In this document: positions 1 to 6,713 of the stretch, in pieces
How positions within the stretch are numbered: position 1 is the first letter of the stretch
How the letters are laid out: the number at the start of each line of letters is the position of its first letter
From: Crocinitomicaceae bacterium
GTDB lineage: Bacteria; Bacteroidota; Bacteroidia; Flavobacteriales_D; Crocinitomicaceae
DNA: 8,812 nucleotides
Assembly: GCA_011522905.1 (NCBI GenBank)
Contig: WTIB01000074.1
Location: forward strand, 1 to 8,812
Direction of reading: 5' to 3'
The notes under the pieces: generated by a model
Database searches by the model: none
Told to the model about the DNA's origin: nothing
What the model saw: only the letters and a program-made list of their open reading frames with translations
Position numbers and translations under genes: made by a program

Positions 1-224
1 TTTGACTGCTCTTCAACATCGGTATTGTTATCCATGTATAACAATACACCCACAGTAACAACTATTGCACCTGCAGTACCAAGAATCCATTTTAGATTTC
101 CTGAGGCACCGCCGCCACCGCTTCGTGCATCTAATTTTTTACTCATTTCATTCCAAGCACTTTCGTCGTATGGAAGTTCTTGGTCCCTTAACGCAGATTT
201 AAATAAATCTTCAATCTTTTTCAT
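1..224 (-). CDS. Single-pass membrane protein next to ECF sigma factor, possible anti-sigma factor (C-terminus off window)
   Basis: The first 74 codons are visible, read from ATG at 224-222; the gene continues past the left edge. The protein starts MKKIEDLFKSALRDQELPYD, a short soluble segment with a 'DESAWNEM' stretch of the type seen at the N-terminus of proteins encoded after Bacteroidota ECF sigma genes. A glycine-rich linker (SGGGGASG, about residues 35-42) follows, then one hydrophobic segment (about residues 46-64), then an acidic stretch beginning DNNTDVEE. The expected topology is a short cytoplasmic N-terminus, one membrane span and an extracytoplasmic remainder. The start overlaps the stop of the upstream sigma gene by one base (TAATG), which implies translational coupling. 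Seen: the sequence, the one TM segment and the overlap. Inferred: an anti-sigma or sensor role, from position and topology only. No zinc-binding anti-sigma motif (HxxxCxxC) is visible in this part. Confidence 0.75.
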   Translation of the reverse strand, partial: MKKIEDLFKSALRDQELPYDESAWNEMSKKLDARSGGGGASGNLKWILGTAGAIVVTVGVLLYMDNNTDVEEQS

Positions 225-796
225 TATTCTTCTAAATTACTGAATTCCTCAGTTAAAATTCTTTTTAAATTAAATTTGGCCTTAGACAAATTTGATTTGG
301 AAGTTCCTTCACTAATACCTAGTATTTCGGCTATTTCTTTATGAGAATACTCTTCAATTACAAACAAATTAAATACTGTTCGGTAACCCGGAGATAATTT
401 CTCAATAGCTTTCATAGCAATACTGGCTTTTAATTCGGTGAGTTCAATGGTTTCATTTTCTTCAATATGATCCGTTGAATCGACTTTGAAGTCAGTATCT
501 TTTTCTTTCAAAATTGGTGCCCTTTTGGATTTTCGAATAGAATCAATAGCCGTATTTACTATTATTCTGCGTACCCAACCCTCAAAGGATCCCTTAAAAT
601 CAAAAACTTCCAATTTGTCAAAGACCTTAATAAAACCTTCTTGCAATACCTCTTGGGCCGTGTCTGGATCTGAAATATATCTAGAACACACTGCAAGCAT
701 TTTACCGTAAAACATTTTAAATAAAGCTTCTTGAGAACGTCGGTCATCATTGAGACAACCATTCACAATTTCTTTTAATTTTTCAACGTTTTTCAA
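224..796 (-). CDS. ECF-family RNA polymerase sigma factor (sigma-70 regions 2 and 4)
   Basis: A 190-residue extracytoplasmic-function sigma factor that would direct RNA polymerase to a small regulon, usually under control of a membrane anti-sigma factor. Region 2 spans about residues 24-91, including the promoter-melting and -10 recognition helix around GSFEGWVRRIIVNTAIDSIR (69-88). Region 4 spans about 123-177, with the helix-turn-helix YSHKEIAEILGISEGTSKSN at 150-169 for -35 recognition. The N-terminal 'GCLNDDRRSQEALFKMFYGKM' is typical of Bacteroidota ECF sigmas. The start is TTG (796-794): an in-frame TAA lies three codons upstream and the next Met is residue 28, inside region 2, so a later start would destroy the domain. 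No clear Shine-Dalgarno is seen. It is co-transcribed with the membrane protein to its left (one-base overlap). The regulon and stimulus cannot be read from the sequence. Confidence 0.93.
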   Translation of the reverse strand: MKNVEKLKEIVNGCLNDDRRSQEALFKMFYGKMLAVCSRYISDPDTAQEVLQEGFIKVFDKLEVFDFKGSFEGWVRRIIVNTAIDSIRKSKRAPILKEKDTDFKVDSTDHIEENETIELTELKASIAMKAIEKLSPGYRTVFNLFVIEEYSHKEIAEILGISEGTSKSNLSKAKFNLKRILTEEFSNLEE

Positions 797-840
797 GGTT
801 ATTTAGATTTATGACGCTTTGATCTTATTCAAGTTGCCTT

Positions 841-848
841 CAAAAGTA
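841..848 (-). promoter_or_regulatory. Predicted -7 box (TAnnTTTG type) of the ECF sigma gene
   Basis: On the minus strand positions 848-841 read TACTTTTG, an exact match to the Bacteroidota -7 consensus TAnnTTTG. It lies 44 bases ahead of the TTG start at 796, giving a 5' leader of about 35-40 nt. Upstream, AATTTCGT (minus strand, 878-871) sits 22 bases away, within reach of a -33 element, but it is not a clean TTG/TTTG. The box match is seen; promoter function is inferred. Confidence 0.5.
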
Positions 849-870
849 AATTATTCATGGACTAAATAAA

Positions 871-900
871 ACGAAATTGTTTTAAATGTATTAATTTCGT
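871..900. promoter_or_regulatory. Perfect 8-bp inverted repeat in the sigma/mdh divergent intergenic region
   Basis: ACGAAATT (871-878) and AATTTCGT (893-900) are exact reverse complements separated by 14 bases. The site lies between the divergent sigma and malate dehydrogenase genes, just upstream of the predicted sigma -7 box and 30 bases ahead of the mdh start. The right arm contains TAATTTCG (892-899), one mismatch from TAnnTTTG in the mdh direction. It may be an operator for a dimeric regulator or a shared promoter element. AT-rich DNA produces such repeats by chance, although the CG in each arm makes this one less trivial. Confidence 0.35.
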
Positions 901-929
901 GGTTACAAGTATAATTAATTATATAATAC

Positions 930-1868
930 ATGAAAGTAACTGTAGTAGGTGCAGGAAATGTTGGCGCAACTTGTGCAGATGTTTTAGCACAAAGAGAAAT
1001 TGCCAATGAAATTGTTTTACTTGATATCAAAGAAGGTTTTGCAGAAGGGAAAGCATTAGATATTTGGCAAACTTCACCTGTAAACTTATATGATTCAAGA
1101 ACTGTTGGGTCAACAAGTAATTATGAGATGACAAAAGACTCTGAAGTTGTAGTAATTACATCAGGACTTCCAAGAAAACCTGGAATGTCAAGAGATGATT
1201 TAATTGCTACAAATGCCGGTATAGTCAAATCAGTAACTGAGAATATTGTAAAGTACTCACCAAACGCGAAAATCATTGTGGTATCAAATCCACTAGACGT
1301 AATGACTTATTGTGCTTATTTAAGTGCAAATTTTGATTCGAGTAAAGTGTTTGGTATGGCTGGTGTCTTAGATACAGCCAGATATAGAGCATTTTTAGCT
1401 TCTGAGCTTAATGTTTCACCAAAAGATATTCAAGCTGTTCTTATGGGAGGGCACGGTGATACAATGGTACCACTACCAAGATATACAACTGTGGGTGGTA
1501 TTCCTGTAACAGAGCTCATTGAAGAGGACAAACTGAATGAAATCATTGAAAGAACCAAATTTGGTGGTGGTGAAATCGTAAAATTGTTGGGGACATCTGC
1601 TTGGTATGCGCCGGGTGCTTCAGCAGCTCAAATGGTTGAAGCTATTGTTAGGGATCAAAAAAGAATTTTCCCTGTTTGTGCATGGCTTCAGGGAGAATAT
1701 GACCTTAAGGATATATACCTAGGAGTACCTGTAGTTTTAGGGAAGAATGGAATTGAAAAAATCATCGAGCTTCAATTAAATGATTCAGAAAAAGAGCTTT
1801 TGAACGAATCTGTGGAAGCGGTAAGAAGTGTAATGAGCGTTTTAGATAACATGAACGCTAGCGTTTAA
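930..1868 (+). CDS. mdh: Malate dehydrogenase, NAD-dependent, LDH-like type
   Basis: A 312-residue enzyme that interconverts malate and oxaloacetate with NAD in the TCA cycle; cytoplasmic, normally a tetramer in this LDH-like class. The Rossmann dinucleotide loop GAGNVG is at residues 7-12, and Asp32 ends beta-2 (VLLD), indicating NAD rather than NADP. The substrate loop LPRKPGMSRDD holds Arg82 (the residue that distinguishes malate from lactate dehydrogenases) and Arg88. VSNPLD carries Asn120, LDTAR carries Asp148 and Arg151, and GGHGD carries the catalytic His175. Every expected active-site residue is present and the length is normal, so the gene appears intact. The ATG at 930 begins directly at beta-1, as in the family, with no obvious Shine-Dalgarno. 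It stands alone, divergent from the sigma operon, and ends at an intrinsic terminator. Confidence 0.97.
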   Translation: MKVTVVGAGNVGATCADVLAQREIANEIVLLDIKEGFAEGKALDIWQTSPVNLYDSRTVGSTSNYEMTKDSEVVVITSGLPRKPGMSRDDLIATNAGIVKSVTENIVKYSPNAKIIVVSNPLDVMTYCAYLSANFDSSKVFGMAGVLDTARYRAFLASELNVSPKDIQAVLMGGHGDTMVPLPRYTTVGGIPVTELIEEDKLNEIIERTKFGGGEIVKLLGTSAWYAPGASAAQMVEAIVRDQKRIFPVCAWLQGEYDLKDIYLGVPVVLGKNGIEKIIELQLNDSEKELLNESVEAVRSVMSVLDNMNASV

Positions 1869-1888
1869 CTCTCTTAAACATTATAAGG

Positions 1889-1914
1889 AAAGGCGTCTCA
1901 ATGGCGCCTTTTTT
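1889..1914 (+). terminator. Intrinsic terminator after mdh
   Basis: AAAGGCG (1889-1895) pairs perfectly with CGCCTTT (1905-1911) around a 9-base loop, and the stem is followed by further T (1912-1914) and an AT tract. It begins 20 bases after the mdh stop. On the opposite strand the hairpin lacks a good U-tract, so it mainly serves mdh, although the convergent lipoprotein gene stops at 1918, right beside it. Confidence 0.85.
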
Positions 1915-1917
1915 ATT

Positions 1918-3306
1918 TTAATTCTGTTCAATAGCGCCTATATCTGGAGGATTGTTTCGGAAATTCCCTAGTATATCAGTCAGAACTGAAGTGGCAAAAC
2001 CGTTGCCATGGAGTAAGGAGTTAGATGCAAAACCATAATCCATATCAGTTATTGAATTGAATTGAGGGTCGGTATTGTTGTCAAAGCCAATTCTCCAAAT
2101 AATATTTTGATAAAAACCATCTTGATATTCTTCTTCAGATTGAATAAAACAATTTTGAAAATCCAAATTTAGTTGTCCAGGAAAATCAATGATGGTATCT
2201 AATACAATTTCTGTTTCAAGATTTCCTGAGATGATGCTATTATATATTACACCTTCCGAAATGCTGCCTGTTTCGTTTGGATCATTGAGGTAGTTTCTAA
2301 TACCAACTGCTGGGGATTGAGCAGATCCATAACCTAAAAAGTTACAATGATTGAAATTGAATTTTGAATCCTTGAGTACCAAAAGTGAATGAAAACCATT
2401 TTTACTCACCAAAAGATTTTCTCCTTGTATGGATGCTCCCTCGTATAGGAAAATACCATATCTCGCGTGATTGTATATCTGGGTATTTCTTATCGTAACA
2501 GCATAGCTCAATGGTCCAACACCACTTGAAAAAATGTGAATACCGGAAGTCCCATTTTTAATGATGGCATAATCAATATTAGAGGTTTTGGCTTGGTTAA
2601 AATAAATTCCATAATACTGTCCAGGAACATTATCATAAATTGATTCCAATCGATCTCCCTGAAAAATCACCTCATTGTCTAAAAAACCATTTACATTGAG
2701 GCTTCCTTTATTGACATAAAGAATGGCATTTTTATGTAGATGGACATTCGTTCCAGCTTCAATATTTAATGTTTCGGAGGAATCAACTAATGCATATCCA
2801 TATATGACATGTGGTTTTTCAGATGTCCAAGTACCTTGAACCGTGTCGTTATAGTAAAAATAGGCATCCTGGCCCCATACTGCGAGTTTTACATATTGAT
2901 CTAAACCATTCGTTTTAAATCGTACAGAATCCTCAATAATAAGAGGGGAATTTTGATTATTTACGTCGAGTGTGACTTCAACAAAAATAAACAGACTGTC
3001 ATTTCCTTCCAGCTGTATGTTCTGATGTGAGCTTGCGGATATTCCGTCTACATTGATTCGAAATGGAGAGTTTGAACCTCCCATGAGCTCAACTTCATCA
3101 ATGATGATGGTTTTCGCATTTCTATTGTAAATTTTAAATTGTTCAGTGGTTGACCCCACCGTAGTAAATACAGTATCAAAAACCAATGTGTCTAGAGAAA
3201 ACTCAAGATGTCCATTGGTCGTTAGATTGTTTTTTCTACATCCTGTATTAAGCAGTAAAAATCCACATAGAAAAATAAGAACCAGAATCGAAAGTAGTTT
3301 TCGCAT
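1918..3306 (-). CDS. Right-handed parallel beta-helix lipoprotein
   Basis: A predicted cell-envelope lipoprotein of 462 residues from ATG 3306-3304. The N-terminus MRKLLSILVLIFLCGFLLLN runs into a lipobox ending TGC, with lipidated Cys at residue 23, so it should be anchored to a membrane, possibly surface-exposed. About 110 residues of a beta-rich domain follow (VFDTVFTTVGSTTEQFKIYN; a later FVEVTL; then AVWGQDA), a layout recurrent in Bacteroidota beta-helix proteins. The rest is rich in short beta-strand/Asn/Gly turns typical of PbH1 coils (for example GIYFNQAKTSNIDYAIIKNG and VTIRNTQIYNHARYGIFLYE). No catalytic motif is recognisable, so substrate and role are unknown; carbohydrate binding is a family possibility only. 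The frame stays open to an ATG at 3351, adding 15 residues, but that would put a long stretch before the signal peptide; I prefer 3306. It is convergent with mdh and divergent from the 3442 operon. Confidence 0.85.
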   Translation of the reverse strand: MRKLLSILVLIFLCGFLLLNTGCRKNNLTTNGHLEFSLDTLVFDTVFTTVGSTTEQFKIYNRNAKTIIIDEVELMGGSNSPFRINVDGISASSHQNIQLEGNDSLFIFVEVTLDVNNQNSPLIIEDSVRFKTNGLDQYVKLAVWGQDAYFYYNDTVQGTWTSEKPHVIYGYALVDSSETLNIEAGTNVHLHKNAILYVNKGSLNVNGFLDNEVIFQGDRLESIYDNVPGQYYGIYFNQAKTSNIDYAIIKNGTSGIHIFSSGVGPLSYAVTIRNTQIYNHARYGIFLYEGASIQGENLLVSKNGFHSLLVLKDSKFNFNHCNFLGYGSAQSPAVGIRNYLNDPNETGSISEGVIYNSIISGNLETEIVLDTIIDFPGQLNLDFQNCFIQSEEEYQDGFYQNIIWRIGFDNNTDPQFNSITDMDYGFASNSLLHGNGFATSVLTDILGNFRNNPPDIGAIEQN

Positions 3307-3359
3307 AGGCAAATAACGATATTTCAGTTGGAATATTTGCTTTAAACTCATTTTTTGAT

Positions 3360-3380
3360 GAATTTAAACTTATTAAATTC
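3360..3380. repeat. 8-bp inverted repeat between divergent genes
   Basis: GAATTTAA (3360-3367) and TTAAATTC (3373-3380) are exact reverse complements with a 5-base spacer. The site lies between the beta-helix lipoprotein gene and the 3442 operon. The minus strand of the centre reads TAAGTTTA, one mismatch from the TAnnTTTG promoter box. It is nearly all A/T, so chance is a real alternative. Confidence 0.25.
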
Positions 3381-3441
3381 TGTAAGAAGAATGAACGAAT
3401 CTGAATTTAGAGTGTATCAGGTTGTAGATAACATATAGATT

Positions 3442-4602
3442 ATGAAGTTTATTTTATTTTTTTTGACGCTTTTATTTGCTTTTAGTGCTCATACACAGCC
3501 ACCAGAAAATACAAATTCAAGCACCAATTTTTCAAATCAAGAGTCTTTAGAGGAGACGGAGATTCAAAGAATCGCCCCGAGTATTGAAATGGATAGTGTT
3601 TCTATGAAAATAAAAAGTGAATCAACCAGAGATTATAAAAATGTAACACCGAAAAGGAGTAAGGAAAGTAAGGGATACAGCAGTGCTCATAAAATGCAAT
3701 CAAAACAATTATTGGAAACAGAATCTAAGAAAGTGAAATATCAAAGCAATAGTCGTTCACCGTCTATTATGAGTCAGCAAATCATGGATGTTGAGGTTGA
3801 AAAACTCAAGGAAATTGATGACCAGTCTTTTGAATATCATTTGTACAATTACGTCTCAGGTAATTATGATGAGAAAAGACAAGAATCTTTATATAAGGCT
3901 CAATCTATTGATGCCGAAAATCAAGAGGTTCAAAAACTAATGGTGGCAAATTCCTTAGTTCAAGGAGATCTAAAAAGTGCCAAAAATAACCTTATTCTAC
4001 TCGCCAATAATGGTGTTCTGAGCAAGGAGACGATAGCCTACACGGAGGATGTACTTATTTCGGCAGAAGACAATGAGCTTTTATTGACCCACGGGACAAA
4101 TGATTCATATGGTGCGATCTATAACCAACAAATTCAGGGAAATAAATTCTCTTCTATCCATGTGGTTTCTTTGGAATTAATGAAAAGTGAGTCCTACAGA
4201 AAATCTATGAGGTCCAAAGGGATTGAGGTTCCCAATAGAAAATCTGTAGATGTTCAATTTTTTGTTGAGCTCTGTCGATTAAATAGCAACAAAGGCATTT
4301 CTATTTCAATGACTTTTCCCTTAGCGTATTTAAAGCCTTTAGCAGATCAATTGATTCCCTATGGCTTGGTACTAAAGACGGGTTCACAAAAAAAACTATG
4401 TGCTTCCGATTTAGAAGATTTATGGAATCATCAATTGAATAAAAAGAATCTGACCAAATTTAACTCGGCTGAGAGTAAAAACTATGCGCGAAATTACCGT
4501 CCAACGAAAAAAATATTGAATGATTATTACAACTCCAAGCAAAGTAATTATTACATGAAAAGTATTGGTGTTCAAAAAACTAAGAAAAAGAAACCCAGAT
4601 AA
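3442..4602 (+). CDS. Secreted basic protein of unknown function, first gene of an ECF sigma operon
   Basis: I do not recognise this 386-residue protein as a named family. It has a signal peptide (MKFILFFLTLLFAFSAHT, likely cut before Gln19), so it is exported. Residues 20-110 are low-complexity, Ser/Lys-rich and probably disordered, with 14 Lys/Arg between residues 56 and 105. Residues about 130-210 look helical and repeat-like (YNYVSGNYDEKRQESLYKAQ, then VQGDLKSAKNNLILLANNG), resembling degenerate TPR helices. Residues 213-312 contain LLLTHGTNDSYGAIYNQQ, then IHVVSLELMKSESY, then ISISMTFPLAYLKPLADQLI and YGLVLK. By eye these recall, in the same order, the periplasmic tail of DUF2723 membrane proteins (TNGDNDTYP..YLQ; V.V.N.SLL...WY; RP.YF..T; GL..RL). 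The C-terminus ends in KKKKPR. Twelve bases separate it from the downstream sigma gene. Export is well supported; the DUF2723 resemblance is from memory and weak. Confidence 0.85.
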   Translation: MKFILFFLTLLFAFSAHTQPPENTNSSTNFSNQESLEETEIQRIAPSIEMDSVSMKIKSESTRDYKNVTPKRSKESKGYSSAHKMQSKQLLETESKKVKYQSNSRSPSIMSQQIMDVEVEKLKEIDDQSFEYHLYNYVSGNYDEKRQESLYKAQSIDAENQEVQKLMVANSLVQGDLKSAKNNLILLANNGVLSKETIAYTEDVLISAEDNELLLTHGTNDSYGAIYNQQIQGNKFSSIHVVSLELMKSESYRKSMRSKGIEVPNRKSVDVQFFVELCRLNSNKGISISMTFPLAYLKPLADQLIPYGLVLKTGSQKKLCASDLEDLWNHQLNKKNLTKFNSAESKNYARNYRPTKKILNDYYNSKQSNYYMKSIGVQKTKKKKPR

Positions 4603-4604
4603 TC

Positions 4605-4608
4605 GAGG
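4605..4608 (+). promoter_or_regulatory. Shine-Dalgarno-like GAGG ahead of the second ECF sigma gene
   Basis: GAGG at 4605-4608 lies six bases before the ATG at 4615, the best ribosome-binding match among the starts in this window. It supports 4615 over the next in-frame Met (residue 17) as the sigma start. Confidence 0.4.
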
Positions 4609-4614
4609 ATTAGA

Positions 4615-5202
4615 ATGAGAATTTTTCAAAAGCAGGTAAAGCAGCTTTCAGATGAAGAGCTGATGAAATTGCTGTCTAAGGGAAACCAAAAGGCTTTTGA
4701 TGAAATCTACCTGAGATATTCGGATGTTTTATTCGGTTACTTTATGAAAATGCTTGCAAGAGATAAAGAAAAATGTGAAGATATGGTACACGATCTTTTT
4801 GCGAAAATCATTAGAAAACCTGATTATTTCAATGTAAATCGGTCATTCAGAACTTGGGTGTTTTCCGTGGCATGTAACATGTGTAAAAATGAATATAAAA
4901 GGATGTCTGTACGAAAACATGTTTCAAATGACTTTGAGCCTACCAAATCATTACAGGCGGAATCAGACACCCTGAAAAAGGTTCATGAAAGCACATTTAG
5001 TGAATCATTTTACAAAGCGTTGAATGCCTTAGATGAAAAGCATAAAAATGTTTTTGCACTAAGACATTTTGAAGGTTTATCCATGAAGGAGATAGCCGAA
5101 ACTTTAGAGATCAATGAGGGCACAGTAAAGTCAAGGCTTTTTTATGCAACAAAAACATTGGCAAAAGAATTAAAAGAATTTAATCCAATATATAATCAAT
5201 AA
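4615..5202 (+). CDS. ECF-family RNA polymerase sigma factor
   Basis: A 195-residue ECF sigma factor, distinct from the one at 224-796. Region 2 covers about residues 27-97 (AFDEIYLRYSDVLFGYFMKM, then the acidic helix CEDMVHDLFAKI, then RSFRTWVFSVACNMCKNEYK for -10 recognition). A variable linker follows, then region 4 at about 131-184 (ALNALDEKHKNVFALRHFEG, with the helix-turn-helix LSMKEIAETLEINEGTVKSR at 155-174). Both DNA-binding regions are complete. It starts 12 bases after the secreted-protein gene and ends two bases before the next gene, so the three form one operon. The third gene encodes a one-TM protein, the usual position of an anti-sigma factor. Regulon and signal cannot be read from the sequence. 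Confidence 0.95.
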   Translation: MRIFQKQVKQLSDEELMKLLSKGNQKAFDEIYLRYSDVLFGYFMKMLARDKEKCEDMVHDLFAKIIRKPDYFNVNRSFRTWVFSVACNMCKNEYKRMSVRKHVSNDFEPTKSLQAESDTLKKVHESTFSESFYKALNALDEKHKNVFALRHFEGLSMKEIAETLEINEGTVKSRLFYATKTLAKELKEFNPIYNQ

Positions 5203-5204
5203 CT

Positions 5205-5945
5205 ATGGAAGACAGATTGTTAGAGATTTTTAAAAAATCAAGTTATCACCAGCTTAGCAGTGAGGAGAAAGCATTCATCTCTGAATTGTGTACAAATGAA
5301 GAAGATTTTGAAAATGTGAAGCATTTATATTCAGGTATGGAGTCACTTGCTGATGAGTCTTTTAAGATGAATTCAGATTCAGTAAAGGATCAATTAGATG
5401 CAGAATTTAAGGAGGTGCATAGTGCTGATAGTGGATTTCGAATTTTGAAATTTTTGTTTCCCCCGATTACGCCTATTTATGCAAAGCCGGGTATGCAGAT
5501 TGCATTTTTATTACTCTTTATCGTGACCATTTACGTAGCAATAAATAGAATGCCAATTAATGATGAAAAAGCCGTTCTATACAGTCAAAATACTGAGCAA
5601 GAGGATGTGAATCGCACTGAGGAAAAAGCTGAAACCAGGGAAGATAAAACAGAACAAAATGATGACAAATTAATGGATGAAAATACTTTGGCTCCTAATC
5701 GATCAATACCAGAAGAAAATCTTACGGAGTCACCTGAATTCATATCGAATGACCTTATGCTTGCTGAGGTAGATGAATCAATTGAAGATGTTTTGCTGAT
5801 GGATGAAATGGTTTTACCCGAAATGGCACCTACGGCAATGGCTGTTGCTGATATGGAAAGTGAAAATGAAAGCGATGAGTTATTTATTATTGAACCAATT
5901 GGTGATAACCTGGAATTGCTTGATGATTTGTTTGTTACCTTTTAA
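5205..5945 (+). CDS. Single-pass membrane protein with long acidic C-terminal domain, candidate anti-sigma factor
   Basis: A 246-residue protein starting two bases after the sigma stop, so almost certainly translationally coupled. Residues 1-75 are a soluble helical domain starting MEDRLLEIFKKSSYHQLSSE, a size and composition consistent with the sigma-binding segment of a Bacteroidota anti-sigma factor, though no zinc-finger motif is present. A hydrophobic stretch (80-93) leads to one clear TM helix, IAFLLLFIVTIYVAI (99-113). Lys/Arg before it favour N-in, C-out. The C-terminal half (about 120-246) is strikingly acidic: by hand count about 39 Asp/Glu against 7 Lys/Arg, with a Met-rich segment (LLMDEMVLPEMAPTAMAVAD, 197-216). 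It ends inside the 3' end of the convergent methyltransferase gene (11-bp overlap). The anti-sigma role is inferred from position and topology; a different membrane partner of the sigma factor is possible. Confidence 0.85.
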   Translation: MEDRLLEIFKKSSYHQLSSEEKAFISELCTNEEDFENVKHLYSGMESLADESFKMNSDSVKDQLDAEFKEVHSADSGFRILKFLFPPITPIYAKPGMQIAFLLLFIVTIYVAINRMPINDEKAVLYSQNTEQEDVNRTEEKAETREDKTEQNDDKLMDENTLAPNRSIPEENLTESPEFISNDLMLAEVDESIEDVLLMDEMVLPEMAPTAMAVADMESENESDELFIIEPIGDNLELLDDLFVTF

Positions 5946-6699
5946 GTTTTAGAATAAAATGTTCTTTTTCCTGCTGAGGACGTTTCATGAGAACACCCAT
6001 TCTAAAAAAATCCATGCTTAAGTGATATTTTTTTTCCAATTTGATTCTATTCCATGCATTGAACATGGATTTACTCCATCTGATATCATCTAATACAATA
6101 ATGGTATCATTGTGGATATAATCGCTTAATAGCTTCAAATAATATTTCAGGGCTTCTCCATCGTGATGCCCATCAATAAATATCAAATCAAATGAATCTT
6201 CATTTAATGATTTAATATAGTCGTAAAAGGTGCTATTTATCAACTCTATATTTGTCGGCTCAAGGTTCTGTTTTGCCAAGTTAAAGGTCTCCTGACAGCC
6301 TTCTACAGAGGTGATATGGGCAGAAGGATACCCAAGATGTAAATGAAGGGAGCCAATCCCAATAGAGGTTCCCAATTCTAAAATGCGTTTTGGTTTAAAG
6401 TAATTACTTATCCTGTAAAGTAGTAATGCATTTTTACCATAAGATGAGCTCGTTTTAAAAATTTCTCTAACCGACCTTTTTCCTTTGAGTTTTTTAGATT
6501 TCGCCCCATAATCTTGAACAATGATTTCTTTCCTATTTGAATTGACATTTGAAATACATTGCAATATTTCTTTCTGATGTTGTTCTTTTATGTTGATACC
6601 CATTGCATTTTTCATAAAATCGTAAACAAATGGAGAATGAACGCCATGTAAATACTTCGCATTCAAACGATATTTGATATATTCGAGGACGATATTCAT
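5935..6699 (-). CDS. SAM-dependent class I methyltransferase (O-methyltransferase-like)
   Basis: A 254-residue soluble methyltransferase that transfers a methyl group from S-adenosylmethionine to an unidentified acceptor. The N-terminal HGVHSPFVYDF (18-28) is a hallmark of a Bacteroidota methyltransferase family. Motif I is ILELGTSIGIGS (106-117), which binds SAM. Glu133 in ITSVEG ends beta-2 and should contact the ribose. DLIFIDGHHD (171-180) is the acidic motif II, as in catechol/caffeoyl-CoA-type O-methyltransferases. IIVLDDIRWS (200-209) is the next strand-loop. All SAM-binding elements are present. The start at 6699 is supported because the family N-terminus is complete there. The stop lies within the last codons of the convergent membrane-protein gene, and only 14 bases separate its start from the divergent ATG at 6714. 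The substrate is unknown; a small molecule, lipid or sugar are all possible. Confidence 0.9.
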   Translation of the reverse strand: MNIVLEYIKYRLNAKYLHGVHSPFVYDFMKNAMGINIKEQHQKEILQCISNVNSNRKEIIVQDYGAKSKKLKGKRSVREIFKTSSSYGKNALLLYRISNYFKPKRILELGTSIGIGSLHLHLGYPSAHITSVEGCQETFNLAKQNLEPTNIELINSTFYDYIKSLNEDSFDLIFIDGHHDGEALKYYLKLLSDYIHNDTIIVLDDIRWSKSMFNAWNRIKLEKKYHLSMDFFRMGVLMKRPQQEKEHFILKLKR

Positions 6700-6713
6700 T
6701 TATTACTTTTTTT

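Noticed and set aside
25..243. 72-residue plus-strand open frame
   Set aside because: It lies antisense to the start of the one-TM protein and the end of the sigma gene; its composition is not protein-like and no family is recognisable.
3307..3351. Upstream ATG at 3351 for the beta-helix lipoprotein
   Set aside because: It would add 15 residues ahead of a complete lipoprotein signal peptide, giving an unusually long n-region; it is kept only as an alternative start.
4420..4629. 69-residue minus-strand open frame with hydrophobic stretches
   Set aside because: It is antisense to the 3' end of the secreted-protein gene and its hydrophobicity comes from complementing Lys/Asn-rich codons.
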